Shown piece by piece: positions 12,605-23,722 of a stretch of 64,000 bases of DNA. A program made the position numbers and the translations under genes. The DNA is from Ampelocalamus luodianensis (lineage: Eukaryota > Streptophyta > Magnoliopsida > Poales > Poaceae), in assembly GCA_036346255.1 (NCBI GenBank), contig CM070617.1:5187501-5251500 (forward strand), read 5' to 3'. Every line of letters starts with the position of its first letter. Positions within the stretch are counted from its first letter, which is position 1. The notes beneath the pieces are model-generated. The model did not search any database. It saw nothing but the letters and a program-made list of their open reading frames with translations, and had not been told where the DNA came from.

Positions 12605-13432
12605 TTAGGGAAATAGAACTACATGGGATATGTGAACAAAGAGGGTAGAACTACTGCGTGGAACGTGGCCATTTGCCCTTGCGACCCAGCTCGGCGTTGT
12701 ACTCATCACCTTGCGCCTTAGCTCTCGCCGCGATGGCCCTCTTCCGCTCCCTCTCGGCCTCCCGTCGCCTGGCATGCTAGCGCTCCTGCTCCTCACGCAG
12801 CCTGTCCCACCTGCCCTGCTCGGCCTCCTCAGCCTACAACTCTTCGAGGCGTCTTTCATGGGTCTCGATGTCCTTCCTAACCCAGCTCTTCTGTGTCAGC
12901 AACCACCACATGTCGTAGGGGTGGATCTTATCGTCGACCCACTGGCTAAAGTCGCATAGGCACGACGGAGACTACAGTGGGAAGGGAGACTTGGTTATAG
13001 CGTAACGGGAAGAAAAACAATAGTGTACACCGAAATACGATTTTATTATCGGCTGCCTGTGGCTCTGCGTGTCGAACCTGTGGTCGGGGTAGTCCACGTC
13101 GTAGTTTAGGCAGCACCAATAGCGCTGCCCAATGGTCCACTTGTCGGTTGATTTGACGCACTTGCAGGGGTCCCAACACCAGCATAGGGGTGGCACCACC
13201 CCTGTCGGGGTCCCTTCTGGAGGGCGTTCAGCGGGCATAGGTGGGGGTCGTGGCTCGACCTAGAATCGTTGGGCGTACTGCGAGGTAGCTTCCTCAGATC
13301 CACCAGCTCTAGAAAATTTTGGTGTGTGAAAGGCTGCTGACTAGCCGTATGATGGCGAGCGACGGTCTCATGGGGAGACACCCAGTCCTTCAAAATCTTA
13401 TGGATTTTCTCCCATTCCTTCACCTTGTCCAT
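12605..13432 (-). pseudogene. GRF-like zinc-finger plus coiled-coil ORF of the nested element (broken)
   Basis: On the minus strand 13430-12960 encodes segments such as HLCPLNALQKG, CWCWDPCKC and KWTIGQRYWCCLNYDVDYPD. Paired Cys and an aromatic GQRYWCC core resemble a GRF-type zinc finger. The next frame (12960-12605) gives WVDDKIHPYDMWWL followed by a charged coiled coil ending in GKWPR. Frames change between the parts and stops occur (for example near 12840 and 12780), so the ORF is decayed. It probably followed the PMD gene as the second coding unit of the transposon. Function is unknown beyond nucleic-acid binding expected for GRF fingers. Confidence 0.5.
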
Positions 13433-13555
13433 GTTTTCTAGTTAGTGGTATTGGTGCGGAGTTGCTGGCTGAGTAGCGTTGTAATTATAGCTAGGGCGGA
13501 CGCAGCTATAGCAGGGGCTCCATTGCGATATTGCGCGGATGTGTTTCACGTCCGT

Positions 13556-13757
13556 GGGTCACATCATCGTAGAAAGCTGGCTTGTCGGGTCACATCGTCT
13601 TGAAAAACTAGCTCGTCTGGTCACGTCATCCTGAAAAGCTGGCTCATCGGGTTACGTCGTCTCGAAAAGCTGGCTCGTCGGGTCACGTCGTCCTTAAAAG
13701 CTGACTCACTGGGTCATGTCGTCCTGCAAAGCTCACTCGCCGGGTCACGTCGTCCTG
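13556..13757. repeat. 31-bp tandem repeat, about 6.5 copies
   Basis: Units starting at 13556, 13587, 13618, 13649, 13680, 13711 and 13742 follow the pattern GGGTCACGTCGTCCTGAAAA plus GCTGGCTCGTC. The period is exactly 31 bases with a few substitutions per copy, and the last copy is partial. A 31-base period is not a multiple of three, so it is not selected as protein. Confidence 0.9.
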
Positions 13758-14734
13758 CATTAAGCTATTGTACACATCGTACACGTGCATTTAACAAACA
13801 TGCATCGTACACGTCGTCACAGTTTTTAAGAAAAAAAAGAGATATCGAAACACGAGACTACCATAATAATAATTGTACACAAATTAATATTAAAATGGCT
13901 ACCATTACTGATATTTGTATGAGCAAATATCTACTGGCGTCCCCTCTTAGGGCGCACCCCGCGTGTCTCCCCGGGCCTCGCCCGTCGATGGTCCGAGTAT
14001 GTCAGAGGGTCAGGCTGCGTGACTACCCGACCCAAGCGAGTAGCCTGAGGTGGTGTCACGAAGGGTCGGTCTGCCATTGGTCGATCTGGTGCACGTCATG
14101 ACTCGAAGCCCCAAGGAGAACTGGGTGTCACGCGGGTTACTGAAGAAGTCCTCGAGGGGTGCCGATAGGTCTGCATCGTCTTGCGACAATGAATCATCCT
14201 CCCAAGCCGTTCCTATGAAGCATTACATTACAAACGTAATCATAGTGAAAAGGACGTTACGCAAGCAAGCAAGGTGATCTTACCTACTGGGCCGAAGATG
14301 TGCTCCGACGACTCGGCATACTCCTACCCCGCGTACGTGTGGAGCTCAGGACCTGCAACAGAAGATTGTCATTAGTAACTTGTGCGGTTCGAAATAAAGA
14401 AGTGAATCTGAATGTCTCCTACTCACCTCCAAAATGTCCCGCGGTGCCCCCCCCACAGTGCTACGACGACGAGCCCGCCACGTCTGCGGCAGGAGACCGT
14501 GGCCGTGAACCACCTCGGCTGACCCCTCGTCCTCGCATTGGTCGATCCACCGGGTCCCTCGGCGTGCGGCAAGTCGCGATCTGGACCCATCGTCTCGCGG
14601 GCTCCCTGATCTGCTGCAGGACCCCCTCTCGTGGCCCCTAGTGTCATGTGCTGCGCGGAGTCTTCCAACTCAATAATCTACCGGTGTAGATCCGTCTGCA
14701 CAAATGAACAAGTTAAAAACATAAATCTGCCAAA

Positions 14735-15282
14735 TTACATATGAATTAAGGACAGTTCAATACGTACGGAGCGGCAGAAAGCAGAGTCCAGCTGGGTGGG
14801 GTACGTGTCGGGCATCGTAGCCTCATGTTGTGGTGGGTTGACCACGACCCGGACGCAGCGGAGCCTCGTCCGACTAGCGTACCACTCCATGTACTCCCCG
14901 TACATCTCCGGGTCATAGGGAACATTGCCGCACTGGATGCGATCGTCGTCTGCGCCACTCCAAGCCTCAACCCAAGGGGCCATCCTATCCAACCAGGACA
15001 TCGTGCCTCGTACTCCCTTCCTAGTGTACGGCAAGACAATTATTTGGTCGGCATGTAAAGCACATTATACGAAAGAAGTAAAACGTGAACTTACGCGTGA
15101 ACGTGCGCCGACACCCGCGTCCCTCCCAAGGGGCTGAGACCTCCTGTCGCAGACCGAGCTGGCGCATGACCCGCTGCACCTGGTACTTCTCCACGAAGAC
15201 ATCATGCACCAACGCCCTCCGTGTGTACCAGTACACGTAGTCTTGCGTGCACAGGCTTGACAGTCCCTGAGGCGCATGTGCG
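14735..15282 (-). pseudogene. Transposon-borne PMD gene, C-terminal part
   Basis: Minus-strand frames here encode HAPQGLSSLCTQDYVYWYTR, then VQRVMRQLGLRQE, then WLDRMAPWVEAWSGADDDR and MYGEYMEWYASRTRLR. These correspond in order to parts of the intact PMD gene in this window (CTQDSHLWLTQAP, PERVMRQFGLHQE, YMDYLRWYGRSTRIR). The segment is separated from its N-terminal half (18570-19905) only by the solo LTR. The reading frame joins across the LTR target site: residues for DQLIDDRIIWTPYIPDR are encoded just beyond the LTR and continue into VHAHAPQG. Frame shifts elsewhere make it a pseudogene. Confidence 0.7.
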
Positions 15283-15287
15283 TGCAC

Positions 15288-18200
15288 TGCAAGACCCGAG
15301 ATTAACATCCCAGATCTTCTGTGCATAACTGGACTAGTCCCATGATCAGTGGCTAGCTCACATAGTAAACAAATGTGATAACACAACCATAAACGCTAAA
15401 ATTTATTAATAAACAACAGAGATGATTACAAGATAGCCTTACAAGGCAACATTAAATAAACACAGCGGAAGATGATGAAAAAGTAGTGGAGTCCAGCTGA
15501 TCTGCCATAGGCAATCGACTGGGATAGCGGCCTAGTCGTCGAGATCCACACCGGAAGCGAAGTTCTTCTCCTCTAAAATTTGAGCACAACTTCCGTGCTC
15601 GCAAGTTACACCCGTCAAATAACAGAATGACATGCATAAATGGATGTAACAAAGGAAGGCTTATAGTGTTATTTGTGCAAAAACAACATTTGATATTAAA
15701 TACCATACTAAGTTCAAAAGCTCAAGTTTTATAAAATCTAAAATTGATTTTGAATTGATAAAGATAGTGTAGGCACCAACCTAACACCAACATAAACACG
15801 GGCACCAACCCGGGGCTTCAACCCATAACTTTTCTCATGGACACCCATCCATGTCAAACTGTTTTACAAAAATATTTTGAAATCGAAGTCTAACTTTGAG
15901 TGGCTTTGCCAGCATGTCCATGACCGTGGACACGGCTATTCGAATAGTTTTACACTCTGCAGATGTTGTACAACTTACCCACGAGAGATAATCAACTTTT
16001 AATGTCCGTCTGATACACTTCCGAAGGTGTGCGACTAAGTGATCATCACGAGGCCTTTACAATGCATCATTCCACCATAGTCTTCCCTCGCTAAGGTTTC
16101 GCCCCCTTTGGACTACCCGTCCGCATAGTTCAGGCCCCCTCTTGCGCCAGGTGAGACTAACAAAGGTCATAACATGACTACCCACCGCACCAACAGGAAC
16201 GACCATGATGGAACTTTGCAAATTATTCAGCCAGGTCCTGCCCATACAAGACATGTGGTAGTACGATGTGGCTTAGCAAGATGCGGCTCGAAGACCGGTC
16301 CTTAACTGACCTGGGCGACAACCAACGGAACCCTGGGCCTCAACCTACCCAGTTGAGCCCGTGCATAAACCTGCACCCACCAGACAACCATTTCGCCCAA
16401 GCTCAAACCATCATTTTATTTTATTTTCTAAAGTCATTTATAAAACTCCCATGACACACCAATGCCAAGGGTACCATTTAAACAATAGTTGATTTTTGGT
16501 TGAAATTCCCCAAATGAAACATATTTGGTCTATAAGCATGGCTAAGTACGATATTTTTCAAATGATCCTAGTTCATACTATTGTATCAACTAGGTTTTTA
16601 TCTAGGGCGACAATATGTTTAATTCAATATCAAAATTGGCCATACAAAGGATTTAGGCATATCTATGAATTTAAAAACAGGAATTTAAATAATTGAATAT
16701 AAATAAGCATGTAGTAATAATTTGAAACAAAATTTAAATAATTTTAAATAATAGGTGCAAATATTATCAAGAATGTAACTTGCCTTGCTCAAATAGTTGC
16801 TCTCAAACGGCGTTGAAATCTGACTCTTCGAAGCTGTCGAAATCTATACGCGAAAATACGATAAATTCAATTCAAATTCAAATAAATTCAAAAAGATAGT
16901 TCAAATAAACTCCAAATTGAAATATTTTGGTTTATTTAGCTAGATTATAATTTTATACAAATTTTGTAACTTGAATCACCCAATCTGGAGTTCAGATGCA
17001 AAAGATATGAATTTTAGAAGTTTAAATCTATTTAAAACCTAAATTCTGAATTTATTAGATTTTCCTGATTTATTTTTCTAAATGAAAATCCATTTATTGC
17101 GCAAGGTGACGTCAACCCTGAGATTTTCGGGATTTAAAGGAATTATTTTAATTTCTGACGTGTGGATCCCACGTGTCATAGACACGGTCCATATGGACTA
17201 AGTCCACGGTGGTTGGGAAATGAGGCTGAGGATGAGTTGGCGGGCGCGTGCGCACGTGGCGCTGACTCAGCCGACACGGGGACGCCACGAGGGAAATTTT
17301 GCCGAGGTGGCGCGCGGTGGCGCCGTGGCGCGGCCACGCGTCGACGAGGTCGGCGGCTCGACGACGAGCTTGTTGCCGAAGGCGGTGGCACGCAGCGGCG
17401 AGTGGCGATGCCAAACGGAAGAGGAGGGCGTGGGGGTTAAGATGCGCATGGTTTGGTCACCTGAGGCGGTGGCGATAGCCGGCGGCGAGGGACTAGGCGG
17501 CGGCGATGTCGGGGTTGCGGCGGCGATGGCGTTCCCGTCATGCTCCTGCGAAGGCGTCGTGAGCACCGTGTCGGCGACGAGGTGGCGAAGACGATGGTGG
17601 CGGTTTCGGGGCTGGGGTGTTGTCGACGGCGACGCTAGAGGCGACGGAGGGAGCTCGTGGCCGGCGGCGAAGATTTCTAATTCCGGCCAATAGAGAGCGA
17701 GGGAGGAGAAGTGGGTGGTGGGAATGAGGTGAGCGGGGAAGAGGGCTCCCAGGGCTCCCTTTTATAGGGCGCGGGAGTGGCCGAGGGAGGAGATCGTGCT
17801 CGGGGCGGCGGTTGCGGCGAGGTCGTGCGTGAATAGAGGGAATCGAGGGAGGAGTGGGGGCGGCGTGAGGTGCGGGAGCAGTTGCGCACGCGGGCGCGGA
17901 AGAAGGGGAGGAGATGGAGGCATTGACGGAGCTCCGTGCGCGCGGTAATGGCGGTCGGCTTGGGCGCGTGAGGAAGAAGAAATGGGGAAGGAGAAGAGAG
18001 GCGCGGACGGGTCCACTTGGCGGCGAGGGAGCGGAGGCTGGCGGGTGGGGCCGTGTGAGGAGTAGGGAGAGGGAAGCGGGCCAGTGGAGTGGGCGAAAGC
18101 GGGAGGAGGAAATGGGCGGAGGTTCACCAATAGGTTTTCCCGAATTTTAAATGTTTTTTGCAATTTAATTAATCTAGCTAATTCAAAAAGGCTTTTAGAA

Positions 18201-18564
18201 AATAGTAAAATAGATCCAAAAATTATGAGAAAATTCACAGAAATTCCCTTATTTATTTTGGACTTAATAAAATTATTTCCAACTTTAAGTTGCCTTTTAA
18301 TTTTGCAAATACATTATTTTGGCTTTAAAATATTTAGGAAAAAGCTTTTAAAATCTCAGAAAATTCCATAAATTAATTTAACTTTTATTTATTTTTACTT
18401 AAAACCAATAAAACTTCAAGAACTTCAAATAAATTTTACTTTTGACTTTTAAAATATCAAAGATTCAATTAAAGCAATAAAACTCTTTCCAATTTTTCAA
18501 AAATTCCAATAAAATAATAACTTTTATTTATTTTATTTTGGTAACATCACTTTGGGATGTTACA
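15288..18564 (-). mobile_element. Solo LTR, 3.28 kb, inserted in the PMD coding sequence
   Basis: The element begins TG and ends CA on both strands. Its minus-strand 5' end is TGTAACATCCCAAAGTGATG. It is flanked by a perfect 5-bp duplication TGCAC (15283-15287 and 18565-18569), the signature of LTR-retrotransposon integration. No second copy, primer-binding site or gag/pol is present, so it is best read as a solo LTR left by recombination. On the minus strand CCTATAAAAGGG at about 17759-17770 is a TATA box roughly 0.8 kb into the LTR, which supports the minus orientation. The 17200-18100 segment is strongly GC-rich while the rest is AT-rich. LTRs of this size occur in grass Gypsy families; I do not name one. 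Confidence 0.82.
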
Positions 18565-18569
18565 TGCAC

Positions 18570-19905
18570 CCTATCTGGAATGTACGGTGTCCAGATGATG
18601 CGGTCATCGATCAGCTGATCGAATATCGCAATGTACTCCTGGTAGGACCCCTGTGAAATGATCAACTTATAGGTGACATGTGCAATAAAATACTATTAAC
18701 GTAGCACACGAAATTGTGATTATAATAAGAAAATAATAAATGATCATGAAACTAACCCGTCGGTGGCACCACAATGTGCCCATGGTCAGCCCGTCCACAT
18801 CGTTGTCCTGGGCGTACAAGCTGACCGCGTACGCTCCCAAGTCCAGTTGTGGTCGTCAGATCTAGAAGCGCTCCAAGGACCACAGCTGCAGAAGTAGCGG
18901 GCATCCGGAGAGGATGGAGCTGTCCTAGGCACGGTGGCATGCGTCGCACAATGCGCGGTATGTCGCGCACAGCACGACCGGACCCCAAGCGTACTCCGGG
19001 ATCTCGTCCACCAGCAAGTCCGCCACCTCACGCGTGTATTGGACGTAGTGCTTGTCGACGCTGTCGCCGTGGGACCCCAGGAATAAGACCCACCCAAACA
19101 GCCACAACAGGTAGGCCTCGAAGTGCCTCCTAACAACAACGTTGCCTGTGTTCTGCGCCATACACTCGGGCTGCAAGAAGACATGTACACGTCAGCAAGA
19201 TTCACATACAAATTGATGCGAGAGGATAATAGTTACAAGGACTTACGTAGAACTGGCAGATCCACCTCAACGTAGGCCCGTGTGGGGCTGCTGAACTCCG
19301 TGTACCCGTTGCCCGGTGGCAGCACATCGTGGAACCTCGCTAGGAGGTCGGTACGCTACGTGATCGGGATGTCGTACGCCGCCAGGGGGAGCCTGTGCAC
19401 AGCAACCCGGTCAGGAAGCCCACGTCCTGCAGCGTCGACGCCATCTCCCCGCACGGAAGGTGGAACGTGTGCATCTCTGGCCTTCAACGGTCAACCAACG
19501 CCGTCAATAGGGCCCGGTCGTATAGAAAATGCCTAGACGTATGACCAGGACCGCGGTCCTAGTCGTCCTCCCACGTCGCCTCCACCATCATCGCTAGTGG
19601 AAGGAGGCCTGCCGCTCGCAACCTACGTCAAAACGATTAAGAACAAATGTGACTGCATGCAAAATAAACAAACCACGGTTGAGTGCATTAGGTTAGAACT
19701 CTATGTACCTCAAAACCCAGTCTGGGTGCAGCCTCCATGCCCTGATGGGCGTGCGCAGCCGCAATGCGCCAAGCTCAATCGGCGCCTCACCCTCCGGGGG
19801 AGCACGATACTTATGCGGCTACGGTGATGCGCGTCAACCGCCGGGTCAAGCAACTCGTACTGGCCTGCGTCCGTCATACCTGAAAATGCAACAATAAACA
19901 AAGTT
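18570..19905 (-). pseudogene. Transposon-borne PMD gene, N-terminal and central part
   Basis: Minus-strand frames in order contain YELLDPAVDAHHRS (about 19860), the MHTFHLPCGE...TLQDVG block (about 19470), and RHFEAYLLWLFGWVLFLGSH with GDSVDKHYVQY (about 19130). Then follow PEYAWGPVVLCATYRALCDA and the segment running into the LTR junction at 18570. HTFHxPCGE and TLQDV are hallmark PMD motifs (plant mobile domain, also annotated as serine/threonine-protein phosphatase 7 long form homologue). Several exons and frameshifts separate the blocks. Compared with the intact PMD gene at 41167-43916 it is a diverged relative, not a recent copy. Confidence 0.7.
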
Positions 19906-20609
19906 CATAATTTTTTCGTGTATCTTTACATAGGCTATATAGCGATTACATATTTTCTTTACGATTTTAATGTGTCATGCTATTCTCCTAGTTTAAATGG
20001 TATTTTGGCACTAACAAAATAATTACTCTACTTAGCTACTCAATACATTTTTAACATATTTATAATAGGTGTCTTCCTATTTCTGGAGATTGATCCTAAA
20101 TCGCTCCAGTGTTACATAATTCGACTATTTTTGTAATTATTCTCATTGCTCTTCCGACCCTACTCAGCTTCCTTGGATTTTCTTTATAATCTTAAAATGT
20201 GTCATGCTATTTTTCTAGTTTAAAAGATAATTCCTGTATTAATAATATAATTACCGCGCACAAATGGGGAGCTTAACAAAGCTGAGATTATTCTGATTCC
20301 GCCATTACGCTCTGACTGCCGGCTACACAACTTAAAATATATGCTACGCAATTTGACTACATTTATCTAACCTACTCAATCCTATGTCACTATTTTGTTT
20401 GCTAACTAACAAGGTTTTGACATAATGTACAAAGTTTCAAAAAAATATACCTGCAAGATGATCGATCGAACTCGGTGCTTCGACAATCACTCCTCCGCGA
20501 CAAACTGATAGAGCTTCGTTACCTTCTTCTCTCCCTCCCCTTCTCTCTCTTGTTTCTTTTGGAATTAAAATGAATTATGGATTGATTTTTTAGGGTTTTT
20601 ATAGCCGGC

Positions 20610-20760
20610 TAACTATCACCAGTTCAACTGGCGACAGGAGCACTGTTCAACTTTCTGTCGCCGTTTCAACTGGCGATAGGTAGTTGGACCGGCGACAGGG
20701 CTGAACAGGGTCCCTATCGTCAGTTCAACTGGCAATAGATTACTGTCGTCAATTGGACAT
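20610..20760. repeat. Right subterminal array of GGCGA(T/C)AGG words
   Basis: CAGTTCAACTGGCGACAGG, CGCCGTTTCAACTGGCGATAGG and GACCGGCGACAGG are inverted partners of the array at 12025-12195, just inside the right TIR of the same element. Confidence 0.6.
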
Positions 20761-20856
20761 ATTTTTGTAATTTTTTGGAGCAACTATTTATTTTTGTAAT
20801 TATCTTTTAAAATAATGTTATTTAAAAAATTCCCATAATCAACGATGTATATATTT

Positions 20857-20980
20857 CTATTTCCCACCAATTAACATAAGAATTTCTAGCCCTTGATAGC
20901 GAACGTGGTGACTTCTTTTTCTATCCCACCCATTAACATAAGAATTTCTAGCCCTTGAAAGCGAACGTGGTGACTTCTTT
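20857..20980. repeat. 62-bp tandem duplication near the Helitron 5' end
   Basis: Two consecutive copies of a 62-base unit contain TTAACATAAGAATTTCTAGC and GCGAACGTGGTGACTTCTTT. They differ by a few bases and lie between the nested element and the TC terminus. Confidence 0.85.
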
Positions 20981-21010
20981 TTCTATCGCTTTAATAATAT
21001 AATAGATAGA

Positions 21011-21779
21011 TAAAAAAAATTCTTTTGTGTAACCTCTACATCTCGCTTTTGTCATTGTCGTTAGTATATTTCCCTTCGACTGTTAAATAGATCTGTTGAC
21101 CGCTATTTCTTTGTCAGCTCTTTCCCAAAAAACCGTCTAATACCCCTGTTAGCTTGTGAGGCTCACTACCAGCCCCTCATTTCTCTCTTTGCCTCTCGTC
21201 TCACATGAGAAAGAAAGAAAGATGACTAGATCAGTAGATGAACCGCAGCAAGGACAAGGCATTGTAGCTGAACGTGTCCACTGCAGTGGTTTTGCCCTCC
21301 GACTGAAGCCATGGTGGTGTTGTCACTCGTCACTCTCGGCGAAGCCAGCGAGCATGGATGAGGCGCTACAACCGAACGTGTTCGCGGCGGCGGCATGCCA
21401 TCCAACTACAACGATGGTGGTGCCACCGCACTCAGCGAAGCTAGCGGGTGAGGACTAGGCGCAACAACCGATGAAGCAGAGAAGAGACAGCGCGACTGCA
21501 GCCGGCGACAAAGAAGAAGAGTCCCAAGAATGTCAAAGGAGAGCTCAAACGCTGCCACCATTGCTCTCCGAGTACCTCCATTGTGTTCCCATCACCTCCG
21601 TGAGCATTTCAAAAATCCATCAGCGTCATATCATTTTCCTCCCCATGCTACCCATTTGACCCAAGTTGATTTGATTCTCCATGCTCTTAGTGGACTGAAT
21701 TGACCATCTTCTTCCTCGTCCCTGGTCAAGGTTTGCCACATCCGTTCATCGCCATTGATGAGTCCCCCTCTGTTTCGCT
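21011..21779. other. Intergenic sequence between Helitron and hAT element
   Basis: A 100-residue plus-strand open frame (21156-21458) has low-complexity composition and no motif. No gene is supportable. Confidence 0.4.
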
Positions 21780-22194
21780 TAGTGGCAGATCTAGGATTAG
21801 ATCATGCCTTAGGCTAAATTCTAATAGACCAACATCTTAAAACTAACGTTAATTTCTATCCATAGCAAGACATAAAAATAAATAAGTCATAAATACTTCA
21901 TTAACATGAAACTTTATCAAAAATGCTTCAACATAAAACATAAGAAGAAAAACATGACAAAACATAAATAATATAGCATCTTAGAGATACAAATTGAGTA
22001 CCTAAATAACGAAGATTTCATCTCTAACCTAGCCCACCATTTCTTCGTCGATAGTTGGACAAGTACCAGAACCTACAAAGATAACATAAAAAAATAAATC
22101 AAAAAGAGGTATGATTAAATACAAAGAACATAAAATTTAGATTTGTAAGAACCGAACTTACCACTAGCGCGAGATAGTTGTTTCTTACACGACC

Positions 22195-22419
22195 TCATTG
22201 CAAATACTCCCTTCTAGCAGCATCCCTAATTTTAACATCCAACTCCTCAATTGGTTTTCGAAACCTAGGATCGATAACTACATCATCTGGACTAAGTTCA
22301 GCATGAGGATTGTTTTGCTCGTTATGACTAGCTCCAGTTCCAACTGTTTCCGGAAGAGATTGGTTGGACTGTTGTGTTTGTATTGAAAAATATGATGACA
22401 ATGTCTTACTCCTCTTCAT
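22195..22419 (-). pseudogene. hAT transposase N-terminal exon remnant
   Basis: The frame starts MKRSKTLSSYF and continues ELSPDDVVIDPRFRKPIEEL then IRDAARREYLQ. The residues around DPRFRKPIEELD...IRDxxRREYL match the start of plant hAT transposases of the TTF-zinc-finger type, where a conserved intron normally follows. None of the later dimerisation or catalytic parts is present. A 71-bp-period duplication (22415 and 22486) overlaps the start codon region. Confidence 0.7.
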
Positions 22420-22536
22420 TTTGTATCTCTAATTCCTAAATAAGCAATATACTTATTAACAATATGGAGGCAACAAGTTAATTGATTCATTTTGTATCTC
22501 TAATTCCTAAATAAGCAATACACTTATTAACAATAT
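22415..22536. repeat. Direct repeat, period 71 bp
   Basis: TTCATTTTGTATCTCTAATT followed by CCTAAATAAGCAATA(T/C)ACTTATTAACAATAT occurs twice, starting at 22415 and 22486, with one substitution in about 50 bases. Confidence 0.85.
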
Positions 22537-23722
22537 TGCAAATCACATAACACCAGGTCACCATTCACATTTCACCAGATCTCATTACCTGGCTCGAGGG
22601 AGCCCAATAGGCAGTAGGCCGGTCGCCGACGGTGACGCAGCAGAGAGCCGAGAGGGGCCGAACCGGCGGAGAGGTGCGAGGCGCTTGCGCAGCCGCAGCG
22701 AGCGAGAGCGAAGTCGGCGCGCGCCGCGGAAGCGGCGCGACGTCGTGGCGGATCGAGCCGTGGACGATGAGGAGACCGACGACTACCAAGTCGAACGCAC
22801 GGCGCGGACGCCCGGCGTGAGCGCCAGGCCAGTGCGCAGGAGGTGTCGCCACCGCTACGTCGAGGGAGGGTGCGGAGGGAGCCGGGAGGTCGCGAGGGCC
22901 GAGGGCGCCGATGGAGGCGGCCAGGCGGGTAGCCGCCGATGGAGGCAGTGGCGCGGGGGGATTAGGTCACTGCGAGTGGCCTGGATGGAATGGGCAGTGG
23001 GGGAAGGAGGCGTTGGCGTGGGGCTGGGCTGGCTTGGATGGCTAGGCCTCGCCCCCTCAAGCTAAATCCAGCCTCGCCGCCTCGGGCTAAATGGCTCCAC
23101 CCATTTCTTTCAACCCATATGTTAAAAAAAAAATTGCATTGCTATTTTTTCTAAACCTCGGGCTATAGCCCACTCTGCCTAAGGCCCAGATCCGCCCCTG
23201 GTTTCGCTTCAACCAGAGCATTCCCTCTTACTCCTCTACATTTTTACATGCTCACATGCTACTCTAGTCCCTCGTGCCATCGCCCCTACGGTCACATGTG
23301 TTGCCTCGCCACCCATCTCTACCGTCGGTGCCACTCCGACGCTTCTCTCCCCAAACCGCCACCACCACCACCACTGGCTTCGCCTCATCGTAGGCATGTC
23401 GTTTTGCCAATCCCTCAAGTCTTGCTACCACTTTCTCCACAGTTGACTGTCCAGTCGGAGGCGTCGACTATAAGTACTCTAACGTGTCCCTCTTCTGTTC
23501 TCTCATACCCTCGCTATGGACCAGGTCAGGGACACCATGGTCTTCTGGTAATTTTGTTAGTCCGACCGCGGAGTGGACTGACGGAAGTGGCAAAAGCGAG
23601 ATTCATCACAAATTTTCGATGGCGAAATGATATTGCACGGAAATAACAAAATTTTCCCTCTCCAAAAACACACAACACAAAAGCGAAGGCTACAAGGGGA
23701 AAGCAAGCGCTCCAACCACCAG

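Larger units (their letters stand above)
11911..20831 (-). mobile_element. Long-TIR DNA element carrying PMD and GRF-like coding remnants, nested in the Helitron
   Basis: The left end reads AATTTTTTAAAAAATAATAT then TATTTTAAAAGATAATTACA and AAAATAAATAGT. The right end read in reverse is nearly the same over about 85 bases. Inside both TIRs lie arrays of GGCGATAGG/GGCGACAGG words. The internal coding, minus strand, runs from a PMD protein (19900 towards 14735) to a GRF-like zinc-finger and coiled-coil ORF (13432 to 12605). PMD genes are often associated with Mutator-like elements, which long TIRs would fit, but I see no MULE catalytic domain here. A solo LTR interrupts it. AATCA words flank both ends, but a clean 9-bp duplication is not evident. 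Confidence 0.65.
9729..21010 (-). mobile_element. Probable Helitron, about 2.4 kb without its nested insertions
   Basis: On the minus strand the right edge starts with TCTATCTATTATATTATTAA at 21010, preceded by A. The left edge ends with GCGCGGGGCACCCTGCTAG at 9729, followed by T. A 5' TC end, a GC-rich near-hairpin just before a 3' CTAG end, and insertion between A and T are the diagnostic features of plant Helitrons, as established for the family. No Rep/helicase coding is seen, so it is non-autonomous. Its own sequence is 9729-11910 plus about 20832-21010; the middle is a later nested insertion. The 3' hairpin is short and imperfect, which is the main weakness of the call. Confidence 0.6.
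21780..23200 (-). mobile_element. hAT-superfamily element with perfect 8-bp target duplication
   Basis: The right end in reverse is CAGGGGCGGATCTGGGCCTTAGGC. The left end is TAGTGGCAGATCTAGG, followed a little further in by CATGCCTTAGGC, an imperfect inverted match. The 8-bp sequence GTTTCGCT flanks both sides exactly (21772-21779 and 23201-23208), the length expected for hAT transposition. CAGGGGCGGATC-type ends are common in grass hAT elements. The interior keeps only the first exon of a transposase (separate entry) and a GC-rich stretch (22620-23050) that is probably unrelated filler or captured sequence. It is a deleted, non-autonomous copy. Confidence 0.85.

Noticed and set aside
17220..18150. 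Several long GC-rich open frames on both strands
   Set aside because: They lie in the GC-rich part of the solo LTR, overlap each other in many frames and show no protein motif.
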